A stretch of 64,000 nt of DNA from contig CANMQP010000012.1 of assembly GCA_947500035.1 (NCBI GenBank), positions 372,001-436,000 on the forward strand. Reading direction: 5' to 3'. The stretch comes from an uncultured Kiloniellaceae bacterium. GTDB lineage: Bacteria > Pseudomonadota > Alphaproteobacteria > Kiloniellales > Kiloniellaceae. Each line of letters begins with the position of its first letter. Position 1 is the stretch's first letter. A program made the position numbers and the translations under genes. The notes under the pieces are model-generated. The model had not been told where the DNA came from and did not search any database. It saw nothing but the letters and a program-made list of their open reading frames with translations. Positions 43,115 through 55,164 of the stretch are shown piece after piece.

Positions 43115-46100
43115 TTACTTGCTGAAGGACATGTTGCGCAGCACGGCAAAGGGAGAATCAGGGTCCATGCGATCGGCGGGTTTCGAACGCCGGCTGTTAC
43201 CGGCAGTCTTGTGGCCGGACCTGGTCTGACCGGACTTGGCCTGACCGGACTTAGATTGAGCCGACTTAGATTGAGCCGACTTATTGTGCGCGGCGTTCTG
43301 GTTGCCCGATTTCTGGCTGTCGAATTTTTGAGTCCTCGACCTGCCGCCCCGATTTCCACGCGACGGTTTCGCGCCCGTAGTGTCGGCCCCGTCCGCGCCC
43401 ATGGACGCCGCCGCGACTTCTCCCGCAGGGCTCGAAGACTCGCTCCTCGGCTTCCCTTTTCCTCGACGTTTGCCTTCAGGCCGTGCTTCGGACTTGCCCT
43501 CGGACCTCCCGTCTGGCCTCCCGTCTGGCCTCCCGTCTGGCCCGCCCGCATTGCGGGTCTCGGTTTTTCTCGATTTCCGGACAAACGCCATAGCCCCATC
43601 TTCGGAGCGGTTGCGCTGAAAGCGGATCGCGGGCAGCAGAATTTCCAGCACGGCGTCACCGCACTTCCCGCGCGACCGCAAACCCTCGGTCAGCGCGAAC
43701 GCGCCTTCCTTGGCCAGCTTGTGCGCTTCGTTGGAGACCCGCTCCAGCGCATCAGCCTTGATCAGAACGGCGTCGCCGGAACGGTTGGCAAAGCGGCGGT
43801 AGCCGATGGCCTGAAAAAACCGCCCGGAGCGCTTGTCGCTGCGCGCCAGCATACCGTCGTGCGGCAAGCCGAAGTCAGGTTCTTTGCGCACCGCCGGCGC
43901 CGCTTTGGAGGGCTGCGCGGCTTCGTTGGCAGCAGCTTGCGTTGCGGCAGCGGCAACCTCGTTTGCGGCAGTCTCGTTTCGGGCAGTCTCGTTTCGGGCA
44001 GTCTCGTTTGCGGCAGTCTCGTCTCCGGGTGTCTCATGTCCGGCAGCTTCCGGAGCCGGGATTCCTTCAGCCTGGTTCGCGGTGCTGTCGGCGGCGGCTT
44101 CCGCCGGTATCTCCACAGCAGCCTCTTGAGCGACTTCGGGCGCGGAGTCTGCAGGCGTTTCGGACGCTGCGAGAGCGTCAGAATTTGCCTGGGGTTCGGG
44201 AGTTACCTGAGTCCCAGCTTCGGGTTCAGTCGCCGGACCTGCCGGAGAGGCGGCGTCTGCCTGGGCCGCGGGCGCTTCATAGCCCGGCCCCGCGAGGTCA
44301 GCAACGGGGACGCCCGCAAAGGTCGCCCAGAGAACGGAGCGCAATCCCGCCGTTTTGGGATTGAGGAGGGCCGGGATGAAGATGCTCTCCCGTCCGATCC
44401 GAATCCCCAGCTCCGCAAGCACCTTGCGATCCGCCTTGGAGAGCGCGGAGATCTGCCGGGCAACCGCATGGCGGGGAATGAGGCCGAGCGCTTCGATCAT
44501 CTGGTAGGCGACACCGCGGGCCGAGCCGCTCAATTCAGGCGCATTCAGACCGAAGAGCGGCTTGAGCTGCGCCCGCAGATGGCGGTTGAGCCAGGCAACA
44601 AGGCGCTGCCGCAGGCGCTCGCGTCCAGGTCCATCCAGGTAATCGCTCGCCGCGATTTCAACATTGGGAGCGAGAACCGTCTCGCCGGCCGTGATACGGC
44701 CGACCTCGGCACCACGCCAGGTCAGGTTGCCTTCGCGGTCCAGCAGGAAACTGCCGTCATTGTCCTGTTCGAACTTGACGATCCGCTGCGGGATCTCGCT
44801 CGCCAGAACGTCACGCACGGCCGCGAGCGACGCACGCGCGTGATCGGGCGACACCGCCGCGTCCAGATCGAAGCGGAATCCGCGCAAACGACCGAGAGAC
44901 TCTCCCTCGATCATAACTTCACCGCTGGCGACGATCGTTGCCAATGGCTCTACTCCCTCATTACGGCGCGCCAGAACCATGGCGCGTTTGTCGACAAAAC
45001 GTTGTGTAAGGCGTTCGTGCAGAGCATCGGACAGTCGGTCTTCGATCGCCCGTGCCTTCTGCTGCCAGCCTGCGGCGTCTTCCAGCCAGTCACCGCGGTG
45101 CGAAATATAGGTCCAGGTTCGAATATCCGCAATTCTGGAAACCAGGGAATCGATATCGCCGTCAATCCGATCGATCCGCGCAATCTGGGCGGCGACCCAA
45201 TCGTCAGGCAGACGGGCCCCGTCCGCGGCAAGATATTTGAAGATCCGGCCCAGCAGGCGGCTGTGATGATCCGAGAGGATCTTGCGGAAATCAGGCACCT
45301 GGCACACGTCCCACAGCAAGCGCATGGCGGCCGGGTTGGTCGCACGTTCCAGCACTTCCTTGTCCTGGCTGAGCGAGATCAGCGCGGCGAGATCCTCGGA
45401 ATCCCGGACCCGCAGCATTTCAGGCAAAGGCGGGCGCTGCTGCAGGCTTTTTTGCAGCGCCTTCGGACTGCTCATATCCAGTTCGCGGTTGCGCCAGACC
45501 ACATGGCGCAGCATCTCGAAATCGTGGGTCTCGACCACCTCGATCAATTCGGAGGGCAAAGGCCCGGCGTCGGCGGTCGTGCCGAAGGTGCCATCGTTCA
45601 TATGCCGTCCGGCGCGCCCGGCAATCTGTCCGATCTCCGCGGCGGTCAACTGTCGCGGAACGCGCCCGTCGAATTTACGCAGCCGGGCGAAAGCAACATG
45701 ATCCAGGTTCAGGTTGAGACCCATGCCGATCGCATCCGTCGCCACCAGATAGTCGACCTCGCCTGCCTCGAACATGCCCACCTGGGCATTGCGGGTCCGC
45801 GGGCTCAGGGCGCCCAAGACCACAGCGGTTCCCCCGCGCTGACGGCGCAGCAGCTCGGCCATGGCATAGACGTCGGTCGCGGAAAAGGTCACCACCGCGG
45901 AGCGCGGCGGCAGACGGGTGATCTTCTTCTCGCCCGCATAGCTGAGCTTCGAGAAGCGTGGCCGTTGCTCAAAGACAGCCTCCGGCACCAGTTTTTTCAT
46001 CAGCGGGCGCATGGTCTCCGCGCCCAGAAACATGGTTTCGTTGCGGCCGCGGGCGTGCAGCAAGCGGTCGGTGAAGATGTGCCCGCGCTCGGCATCTGCG

Positions 46101-46408
46101 CAGAGCTGGATCTCGTCGATGGCCAGGAAGTCGACCTCCCGGTCGACCGGCATGGATTCCACCGTGCACATGAAGTAAGTGGCCCCGGGCGGGACGATCT
46201 TCTCCTCGCCGGTCACCAGCGCGACCCGGGACGCGCCCTTGATCTTGACGACACGGTCGTAGTTTTCCCGCGCGAGCAGGCGCAGGGGAAAGCCGATCAT
46301 CCCGGAGTGATGCCCAAGCATGCGTTCGATGGCGAGGTAGGTCTTGCCGGTGTTGGTCGGACCGAGAACGGCGACGACCCGGCTGTCGGAAGGGTTAAAC
46401 ATGGTCAA
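43115..46408 (-). CDS. SUV3-like DEAD/DEAH superfamily RNA helicase
   Basis: The 1097-residue protein begins with a helicase core: GPTNTGKTYLAIERML (Walker A), IDEIQLC (Walker B of DExH type), VVTFSATD, and motif VI GQIAGRAGRHMN. It resembles the mitochondrial SUV3 helicase, which has alphaproteobacterial relatives. The region 700-1097 is low-complexity: an Ala/Glu-rich part with NETA repeats (43965-44030), GRPD repeats (43500-43550) and KSAQSKSGQ repeats (43215-43275), probably a disordered RNA-binding tail. RNA turnover or ribosome-associated unwinding is likely. It is coupled to the S4 protein. Confidence 0.92.
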   Translation of the reverse strand: MTMFNPSDSRVVAVLGPTNTGKTYLAIERMLGHHSGMIGFPLRLLARENYDRVVKIKGASRVALVTGEEKIVPPGATYFMCTVESMPVDREVDFLAIDEIQLCADAERGHIFTDRLLHARGRNETMFLGAETMRPLMKKLVPEAVFEQRPRFSKLSYAGEKKITRLPPRSAVVTFSATDVYAMAELLRRQRGGTAVVLGALSPRTRNAQVGMFEAGEVDYLVATDAIGMGLNLNLDHVAFARLRKFDGRVPRQLTAAEIGQIAGRAGRHMNDGTFGTTADAGPLPSELIEVVETHDFEMLRHVVWRNRELDMSSPKALQKSLQQRPPLPEMLRVRDSEDLAALISLSQDKEVLERATNPAAMRLLWDVCQVPDFRKILSDHHSRLLGRIFKYLAADGARLPDDWVAAQIARIDRIDGDIDSLVSRIADIRTWTYISHRGDWLEDAAGWQQKARAIEDRLSDALHERLTQRFVDKRAMVLARRNEGVEPLATIVASGEVMIEGESLGRLRGFRFDLDAAVSPDHARASLAAVRDVLASEIPQRIVKFEQDNDGSFLLDREGNLTWRGAEVGRITAGETVLAPNVEIAASDYLDGPGRERLRQRLVAWLNRHLRAQLKPLFGLNAPELSGSARGVAYQMIEALGLIPRHAVARQISALSKADRKVLAELGIRIGRESIFIPALLNPKTAGLRSVLWATFAGVPVADLAGPGYEAPAAQADAASPAGPATEPEAGTQVTPEPQANSDALAASETPADSAPEVAQEAAVEIPAEAAADSTANQAEGIPAPEAAGHETPGDETAANETARNETARNETAANEVAAAATQAAANEAAQPSKAAPAVRKEPDFGLPHDGMLARSDKRSGRFFQAIGYRRFANRSGDAVLIKADALERVSNEAHKLAKEGAFALTEGLRSRGKCGDAVLEILLPAIRFQRNRSEDGAMAFVRKSRKTETRNAGGPDGRPDGRPDGRSEGKSEARPEGKRRGKGKPRSESSSPAGEVAAASMGADGADTTGAKPSRGNRGGRSRTQKFDSQKSGNQNAAHNKSAQSKSAQSKSGQAKSGQTRSGHKTAGNSRRSKPADRMDPDSPFAVLRNMSFSK

Positions 46409-46494
46409 AAGATCGTTCGCGCCGCAGCGGGATGCAAGGGCGATATAAAGAGCCCGGCAGATTTGAGCAGAGATTTAGGCGGATTTAACCGGAA

Positions 46495-47262
46495 TCAATC
46501 CTCCGGCTCGCCCTCGACAAGCGGAACAAAAGCCACGGGCAGCAGGCGCTCCGTGCGGCAAGCCCCGTCGTTGTCTTTGGTGATCAGGCAAAGATCCGTG
46601 TCAGGTTCCACGAAGAGACGGCGGCGGAAGGGGAGGATCCCGGCAAGGCTGCGTGCCTTGTCTGTGGCCTTTTCTCCGGTCTTCTCTTTGGCCTTTTCTG
46701 CGTCAACACCGCCACCCGCGTCCTCGCCGATCACCTGTGGCACGACCATGCGGCCGCCCGGGGCCAGTTGTTTCAGGAGTTCGGCCACGACATGGGCGTT
46801 GGTGGTGGCCGTGACGACGATGCGGTCGTAAGGCGCATGTTCGGGCCAGCCCCGGGCGCCGTCACCTGCCTGAATATGAACTGCCTCACCGTAACCCAGT
46901 CTATTCAGACGCTCCCGGGCTGTTTCCGCCAGCCGAGCAATCCGCTCGAGCGAATAAACCTCGGCGCCCAGTTCGGCCAGTACCGCCGACTGATAGCCGC
47001 AGCCGGTGCCGATCTCCAGGACCTTGTCTCCCGGCTTCACAGCGGCGAGATCGCTCATGATCGCGACAATGAAGGGTTGGGATATAGTCTGGCCGTGCCC
47101 GATGCGCTGGGGACGGTTCTCATAAGCCAGATGCTGGCTCTCCGGCGGCAGGAAGCAATGGCGCGGCAGCTTTTCCAAAGCCGCGACCACGTCCGGTGAG
47201 AGCGCCGCACGCCCCAGATGACCGGCGGTCGCGCTCACATCCGCCGCGATTTCCCGCAACAT
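46495..47262 (-). CDS. pcm: Protein-L-isoaspartate O-methyltransferase
   Basis: Pcm repairs isoaspartyl residues by SAM-dependent methylation. QRIGHGQTISQPFIVAIMSDL and VLEIGTGCGYQSAVLAEL are the family signatures. The start at 47262 (MLREIAADV) has GAGGAA 9 bases upstream and aligns with the family; it gives 255 residues. The frame also stays open to 47421 and would add a Cys-containing, repeat-like N-terminus (WRCRCKGCEVPG) without a ribosome-binding site. A Lys/Glu-rich insert of about 25 residues near the C-terminus (EDAGGGVDAEKAKEKTGE) is unusual. Upstream of the helicase gene on the same strand. Confidence 0.9.
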   Translation of the reverse strand: MLREIAADVSATAGHLGRAALSPDVVAALEKLPRHCFLPPESQHLAYENRPQRIGHGQTISQPFIVAIMSDLAAVKPGDKVLEIGTGCGYQSAVLAELGAEVYSLERIARLAETARERLNRLGYGEAVHIQAGDGARGWPEHAPYDRIVVTATTNAHVVAELLKQLAPGGRMVVPQVIGEDAGGGVDAEKAKEKTGEKATDKARSLAGILPFRRRLFVEPDTDLCLITKDNDGACRTERLLPVAFVPLVEGEPED

Positions 47263-47567
47263 GGCGCGGCGTTCCTCAATCCGGTCTTCACGGGACTCTT
47301 GCACGCCTGAGCTCTCCTTCTCTTGCGGAACCGGGGCCTGTTGCAGAACCGGGCCCTGTAGCGGAACCAGGACGGAGCCGGGCACTTCGCAGCCCTTGCA
47401 ACGACAGCGCCATTGGGACATATGAAGTCAACAGGTTCCGGTTCTAAAATTCTCGGCATTGAATTTCAGAATTCGAACACTAAACAATTGAATCGCACCG
47501 GGCACAACAGCCGGTCGCAAAGAAGCAAAACGAAAACAGACCATATAACACCAGTGGAATAGAGTTT

Positions 47568-49442
47568 ATGTCGGAAGAGAAGCTAAGCTTTCAGGCCGAA
47601 GTCTCGCGGCTTTTGGACATCGTCGCGCACTCCCTTTACTCGAATAAGGAGATCTTTCTTAGGGAGTTGATCTCGAATGCCTCGGACGCTTGCGACCGCC
47701 TGCGCTATGCCGCGCTGACGCAGCCCGAGCTGACCGCCGATGACCCGGACTTCAAAATCGAACTGAGCCTCGACACGGACGCGAAGACTCTGACCATCGC
47801 CGACAACGGCATCGGGATGAACCGGGAAGACCTGGTGGAGAACCTGGGCACCATCGCACGCTCGGGCACCGCCGCCTTCATGGACCAGCTCGACAGCAAG
47901 CAGGACGGCACCAATCTGATCGGCCAGTTCGGCGTCGGTTTTTACTCCTCTTACATGGTCGCCGACAAAGTCTCGGTTATCAGCCGGAAAGCCGGCGATG
48001 ACCAGGCCTGGTCCTGGGTCTCGGACGGCCGCGGTGAGTTTACGATCGGCGAAGCCGAAGAGGCTCCGAAACGCGGCACCCGTATCACCCTGCACCTGCG
48101 TGACGATCAGACGGAGTTCGCGGACCCCATGCGACTGCGGACCATCGTGAAAACCTATTCCGACCATATCCCGATCCCCATCTCCCTCAGCGAGGGCGAC
48201 AAGGAGCCCGAGAGCCTGAACACGGCCTCGGCGATCTGGACGCGCTCGAAATCCGAGATCACCGACGCGCAGTACACCGAGTTCTACCATCACGTCGCCC
48301 ACGCCTTCGACGACCCCTGGGAGCGCATGCACTTCAAGGCGGAAGGCATGATCGAATATACCGGCCTGCTGTTCATTCCGGCCAGCAAGCCCTTTGACCT
48401 TTTCCATCCGGACCGCAAGCACGGCGTGAAGCTTTACGTGCGCCGGGTCTTCATCACCGATGACTGCGCGGAGCTGATCCCGCCCTACCTGCGCTTCCTG
48501 CGCGGCGTGATCGATACCGAAGACCTGCCGCTGAACATCAGCCGCGAGATGCTGCAGCACAATCCCCTGCTGACCAAGATCCGCAACGGCGTCGCCAAGC
48601 GCGTGGTCTCGGAGCTGACCAAGAAGGCGGAGAAAGACCCGGAGGCCTTCGAAAAGTTCTGGAGTGACTTCGGCGCGGTCCTGAAGGAAGGCATCTACGA
48701 GGACGACGGGCAGCGCGCAGCGCTGCTGAAGCTGGCGCGCTTCCGCTCGACCACCGCCGAAGGCACGACCACCCTCGCCGACTACGTCAGCCGGATGAAG
48801 GAAGGCCAGGACGCGATCTACTACATCAGCGGCGCGGACGGCGAGAACATCAAGCGCAGCCCGCAGCTCGAGGGCTTTGCCGCCAAGGGCGTGGAGGTTC
48901 TGCTCTTCAGCGACCCGGTCGACGAATTCTGGATCACCTCGATCCCGGACTTCGAAGGCAAAGCCTTCAAGTCGGTCACCCGCGGCGGGGCCGACCTGGG
49001 CAAGATCGGCGGCGCGGAGAAAGACGAAAAAGAGGGCGAGGAGGAGAACGGCAGCGGCGATACCAACGTCGATTCCCTGATCGCCTTCGTGAAGCTGACC
49101 CTCAAGGATCAAGTCAAGGACGTCCGCGCGTCGGAGCGCCTGACCGAAAGCGCGGTCTGCCTGGTCGCCGACGAGGGCGACATCGATATCAATCTCGAAC
49201 GGATCCTGAAGCAGCATAACCAACTGGACAGCAGCGCGCAGCGGGTGCTGGAGATCAACCCCAAGCACAGTCTGGTCAAGGCGCTCGCCAAGCGGATCGG
49301 GCAGGAGGGCGCCGGGGACGAACTACAGGACGCCGCGGGCCTTCTGCTGGACCAGGCCCGCATCCTGGAAGGCGAGACCCTGCCCGATCCGGTCGCCTTC
49401 GCGCGCCGCCTCTCGGGACTGGTCGAAAAAGGCCTGGCTTGA
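47568..49442 (+). CDS. htpG: Chaperone protein HtpG (bacterial Hsp90)
   Basis: The 624-residue chaperone has the GHKL ATPase motifs NASDACDRLRY, DNGIGM and QFGVGFYSSYMV, the middle-domain LFIPASKPFDLF and PLNISREMLQHNPLL, and the C-terminal dimerisation helices. A short acidic loop (EKEGEEENGSGD) lies between the middle and C-terminal domains. The presence of rpoH in the same window is noteworthy but I see no clear sigma-32 type promoter before htpG. Divergent from pcm. Confidence 0.97.
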   Translation: MSEEKLSFQAEVSRLLDIVAHSLYSNKEIFLRELISNASDACDRLRYAALTQPELTADDPDFKIELSLDTDAKTLTIADNGIGMNREDLVENLGTIARSGTAAFMDQLDSKQDGTNLIGQFGVGFYSSYMVADKVSVISRKAGDDQAWSWVSDGRGEFTIGEAEEAPKRGTRITLHLRDDQTEFADPMRLRTIVKTYSDHIPIPISLSEGDKEPESLNTASAIWTRSKSEITDAQYTEFYHHVAHAFDDPWERMHFKAEGMIEYTGLLFIPASKPFDLFHPDRKHGVKLYVRRVFITDDCAELIPPYLRFLRGVIDTEDLPLNISREMLQHNPLLTKIRNGVAKRVVSELTKKAEKDPEAFEKFWSDFGAVLKEGIYEDDGQRAALLKLARFRSTTAEGTTTLADYVSRMKEGQDAIYYISGADGENIKRSPQLEGFAAKGVEVLLFSDPVDEFWITSIPDFEGKAFKSVTRGGADLGKIGGAEKDEKEGEEENGSGDTNVDSLIAFVKLTLKDQVKDVRASERLTESAVCLVADEGDIDINLERILKQHNQLDSSAQRVLEINPKHSLVKALAKRIGQEGAGDELQDAAGLLLDQARILEGETLPDPVAFARRLSGLVEKGLA

Positions 49443-49445
49443 ATC

Positions 49446-49486
49446 AAAAACCCGGAACCGCTCTGGAGAGCAGGTCCCGGGGTTTT
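49446..49486. terminator. Bidirectional terminator between htpG and DUF1223 gene
   Basis: AAAACCCGG-type left arm and CCGGGGTTTT right arm enclose an inner palindrome GCTCTGGAGAGC. A-run on the left and T-run on the right allow use by both convergent genes. Confidence 0.75.
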
Positions 49487-49513
49487 CGGTCTCGGAAGTC
49501 CGTGCGCTTCAGC

Positions 49514-50338
49514 TTACGAAGGCGCACCCTCCAGCGGCATCAGGGCGGCGCCGAGAATGCGGCCCACGCCGCCTTCCTGAACGAAGATCGCGCAGCCGCC
49601 GCGTCCTTCGGCGATGGCGTCGGTAAGATCGACCGAGAGTTCCAGTGCCTCGCCGTCCCAGGTTCCGATCGAGACGAACTCACGCACCACGTTGGCGTCG
49701 ACCAATTCACGGCCTGAGTTCTCGCCGCGCCGGACATCGGTGCGGTGTTCGTCATCAAAGACCGCCATCCAGACTGTCGCCGGCTTGGCCGGTTTCGCGC
49801 CTGCGGGAATCCGGACCGTGGCAAGCGTGGCGCGTTCCTCGATTTCGATATCCAGGCTCTCGCCCGTCGTCTGCGCCGTCACCACGGAGCTGATCACCTG
49901 CGCCCGGCGGGAGCCGACCACGTCGATCCGGCCGTCGATCACCATCTGCGGCGTATAGATAAAGCGCGCGCCCAACTCTTCGGCGTAGCGGCGCTGACGC
50001 TTGGTGGCCTCGGGCCGGGCGAAGGGATCCTTCCAGCCGATGTAATCCCAATAGTCCACGTGATGGGCCAGGGCGATGATGCCGGGCTGATCCGCGAGTT
50101 CGCCCAGAAGCGCATCGGCGGGCGGACAGGAGCTGCAGCCCTGCGAGGTGAAGAGCTCAACCACGACCGGACGCGTCTCACCGGAGCTATCGGAGGCCAG
50201 TTGAAGCGGAACCGTGGCGGCGTCGGAAGCTGCCCAGGCCGGCGAAGAACCGGACGGCAGCGTGGAGGCATGCCAGCTGACGCCCACCACAACGGCGGCA
50301 ACGGTCCCGGCAAGAAGAAAGGAGGGTAGTATTTTCAT
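49514..50338 (-). CDS. DUF1223 thioredoxin-fold secreted protein
   Basis: The 274-residue protein has a signal sequence (FLLAGTVAAVVVGVSWHA) and the DUF1223 motif VVELFTSQGCSSCPPADALL, with a CSSC redox pair at a thioredoxin-like position, then HVDYWDYIGWKDPFA and YTPQMVIDG. Members are common next to acnA in alphaproteobacteria. A periplasmic disulfide or peroxide-related role is inferred from the CxxC only. Confidence 0.9.
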   Translation of the reverse strand: MKILPSFLLAGTVAAVVVGVSWHASTLPSGSSPAWAASDAATVPLQLASDSSGETRPVVVELFTSQGCSSCPPADALLGELADQPGIIALAHHVDYWDYIGWKDPFARPEATKRQRRYAEELGARFIYTPQMVIDGRIDVVGSRRAQVISSVVTAQTTGESLDIEIEERATLATVRIPAGAKPAKPATVWMAVFDDEHRTDVRRGENSGRELVDANVVREFVSIGTWDGEALELSVDLTDAIAEGRGGCAIFVQEGGVGRILGAALMPLEGAPS

Positions 50339-50521
50339 GCCAGGAGATTAGGGGGCGCCCAAGATCACTGGCGAATCACGTTAGGGTGACTGTCGGCCTG
50401 AAATCAACCTCTATCTCTATGAATTTAAAGACAATCCGGTTCTTTGCTCGCGGGGTGAAAAATCTCTGGAGCGGACCAAGAGAACCGCTCCGATGGTTAA
50501 GTCTTTATGAAGAGCTGTCGC

Positions 50522-51463
50522 CTATGAAGAGCTGTCACCGGTCGAAACCTCGACATCGACCTGCATTTCCGCGAAGGCATCGCTTGGACCGATATAGCTT
50601 CCCTGGAGCGGGATGGCCTGCGAGGGGTCTCTCGCCACCGCGACCTTGATGAGGTTGGCGCCGCCGACAAGTCCGTTGGTGGGGTCATACTCGACCCAAC
50701 CGGCCCCCGGGATATAGACCTGAACCCAGGCATGCGTGTCGCCCGAGCCCTGAACCGCAGCCTTGACCCTGTCCGGCCCTTCGACAGCGGTCATTGCGCC
50801 GTCATCGCTGACCGGCGCATTGCTGTCGAGCAGAGGGTCATAGAGATAACCCGAGACGAAACGCGCGGCAAAACCCAGGGAGCGCACGGCCTCCATCATG
50901 AAGACCGCAAGATCCCGGCAGGTCCCGCTGCCCAGATTGAGGGTCTCCAAAGGAGACTGCACACCGACGCTGTAGCGGCGCTGATAGGTGAATTGGCGAT
51001 TGATGGCCAGATTGATCTGAAACAGCACATCCTGCGTGTTGCTGTTCAGCCCCTGCTCCAGAAAGGACCTGGCCCAGGCGTCGATGCGGCGCTGCGGGTC
51101 AGGGTAGTGACGTTCATCGCAGCGGCCAAGGTCCGCCGCTTCGTCGGCGTCGTAGCAGAAGGGAAAGGTCTGCGCGTACTCGTCCACATGAAACACGGGC
51201 GAATTGAGGCCGAAATGCTCGATCTCGATACGGCTCTCGAAACTCAGTTCCTCGGCCTGTTCCGCAAACTGCACGACCGCGATCGAATTGGAGAAGACAT
51301 CGTGCATCCAGGTAATCTGCGCCGCCGGCTTGATGGACAGCGAGGTATCGATCACCCGCAGGTCGTGGCTGCCGCGCGGACGGAACATCAGGCGGTGTTC
51401 GCCAAAGCTGACCGGCTGCCGGTAGCGGTAGACCGTGCTGTGCTTCACGATGAGTTTGGACAT
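50522..51463 (-). CDS. Transglutaminase-like cysteine peptidase family protein
   Basis: The 313-residue protein has an N-terminal beta domain (YRYRQPVSFGEHRLMFRPRGS) and a transglutaminase-like core with the nucleophile in SGTCRDLAVFMMEAVRSLG, His in DTHAWVQVYIPG and Asp in WVEYDPTNG. Such proteins act as amidases or proteases; no signal peptide is seen. The start MSKLIVKHS was preferred to 51484. It lies between acnA and the DUF1223 gene, on the same strand as both, though an intrinsic terminator separates it from acnA. Confidence 0.92.
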   Translation of the reverse strand: MSKLIVKHSTVYRYRQPVSFGEHRLMFRPRGSHDLRVIDTSLSIKPAAQITWMHDVFSNSIAVVQFAEQAEELSFESRIEIEHFGLNSPVFHVDEYAQTFPFCYDADEAADLGRCDERHYPDPQRRIDAWARSFLEQGLNSNTQDVLFQINLAINRQFTYQRRYSVGVQSPLETLNLGSGTCRDLAVFMMEAVRSLGFAARFVSGYLYDPLLDSNAPVSDDGAMTAVEGPDRVKAAVQGSGDTHAWVQVYIPGAGWVEYDPTNGLVGGANLIKVAVARDPSQAIPLQGSYIGPSDAFAEMQVDVEVSTGDSSS

Positions 51464-51548
51464 AAGGCTTGAATCCTGGATCAACCATCAGGCGCGCCGC
51501 AGTCTACGTGAGGCACCTCGCCCTGCACAGCGTCTTCGGCGTCCGCAC

Positions 51549-51579
51549 AAAAAAGGGGCGCCGAACGGCGCCCCTTTTT
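51549..51579 (-). terminator. Intrinsic terminator of acnA
   Basis: A perfect 8-bp GC stem (GGGGCGCC with GGCGCCCC) and GAAC loop is flanked by A6 on one side and T5 on the other, so on the minus strand it ends acnA 20 bases after its stop. Confidence 0.92.
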
Positions 51580-51598
51580 CCAATCTCTGAACGAAGCC

Positions 51599-54280
<2,682 letters not shown>

Positions 54281-55053
54281 GAACAGCCTCCATTTCAGTT
54301 CGCTGGTTTAATCTTACTCGAAACGGCGGAATGCCGCGCGGGGACATGCCACCTCGGCACCCGCGTCCGTCCACCGTCGAAATCCGCGCTCAACATAGTC
54401 GCACCACGAGGAGAAACCAATACCGCAGCGCAAGAAATACCGGAAAGATATGAATATCGCCCTGTCCGTTATATGTATCAGTCAAGCTAAGGCCGTTCCT
54501 GGTTGAATCGGCGCGAGAAAAGACCGCCCTCTGCGCCACGAAGCTCAAGTGCACCGCAACATCCGTCACCGGCGGGCCGGGGCCTGAAATGCCGGCGCGG
54601 CTGCGGCCGGCTCCCGGTCTGATTGAGGCTGCCGTAAAATCGCCCGCATACCGGGTGGATCGCATGCGGGAAAACGCTTTTTTCACAATCCGGCGATGCC
54701 ATCGCCAGCCATCCAAAGCGCCAATCCCGGCGAATCCGACGGCCCGATAAAAGGCCGGATAGGTTGTACCGCAGGCCAGGCCGATTCGGAGTCTCCGGAA
54801 CGGCGCGGCGATCAAGCCGTTACATATGAAACTATTTTTACCGCTATATATCATAATACTAACGCGCTATGACGTTAAATTTGCTGGATTTTTAAGTGAC
54901 CGGCAAAGACACCACTGAGGATGAAAAGCGATAGAGTCAGACAAAGAAATCGCGCACGCACGACTAGCTCTTGACCTCCGCCTGCAAATCAACTTACCTG
55001 TTACGCAATGAGATAAAGTCACAAACCAAACATGTGACTACAAACGAACTTAG
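54281..55053. other. Long intergenic region between acnA and the ligase/ABC operon
   Basis: I find no supported gene in this 773-base stretch. It must contain promoters for acnA (left) and for the ligase operon (right). A 154-residue minus-strand frame (54390-54854) has irregular composition and no family features. The part 54830-54900 is AT-rich (TATATATCATAATACTAA) and is the best promoter region for the operon to the right. Confidence 0.45.
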
Positions 55054-55148
55054 GGAGACCGGCGTAGCGGAGACAACACTACGCCGAGGCGAGGAAGTGG
55101 GCCTCGAACTCATCCGGCGTGCGGAAGACGCTTCCGCGTCCGGTCTCC
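55054..55148 (+). promoter_or_regulatory. Candidate multi-helix RNA leader (riboswitch-like)
   Basis: The 95-base segment can fold into a closed junction. Closing stem: GGAGACCGG (55054-55062) with CCGGTCTCC (55140-55148). Inside are three hairpins: GGCGTAG/CTACGCC (55061-55067 with 55079-55085), CGAGGC/GCCTCG (55085-55090 with 55101-55106), and GCGGAAG/CTTCCGC (55121-55127 with 55131-55137). All stems are perfect, sharing one or two junction bases. GGAGAC occurs twice (55054-55059 and 55069-55074), so the 3' strand GTCTCC has two possible partners. The stem ends 5 bases before the AGGA ribosome-binding site of the ligase gene, a layout suited to translational control. Confidence 0.5.
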
Positions 55149-55164
55149 TGACAGGATGGCTTGG

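Noticed and set aside
43500-43550. Short direct repeats that could suggest a CRISPR array
   Set aside because: The 12-base repeats have no spacers, stay in the helicase reading frame and encode GRPD units.
42641-46831. Plus-strand frame of 1396 codons
   Set aside because: It lies opposite the S4 and helicase genes and the end of pcm, whose motifs are clear. Its composition (His, Arg, Gln, Gly rich) is that of an antisense shadow in GC-rich DNA.
47583-49268. Minus-strand frame of 561 codons
   Set aside because: Antisense shadow of htpG.
54390-54854. Minus-strand frame of 154 codons upstream of acnA
   Set aside because: No ribosome-binding site, irregular composition, no recognised motif. 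It is left as part of an intergenic region.
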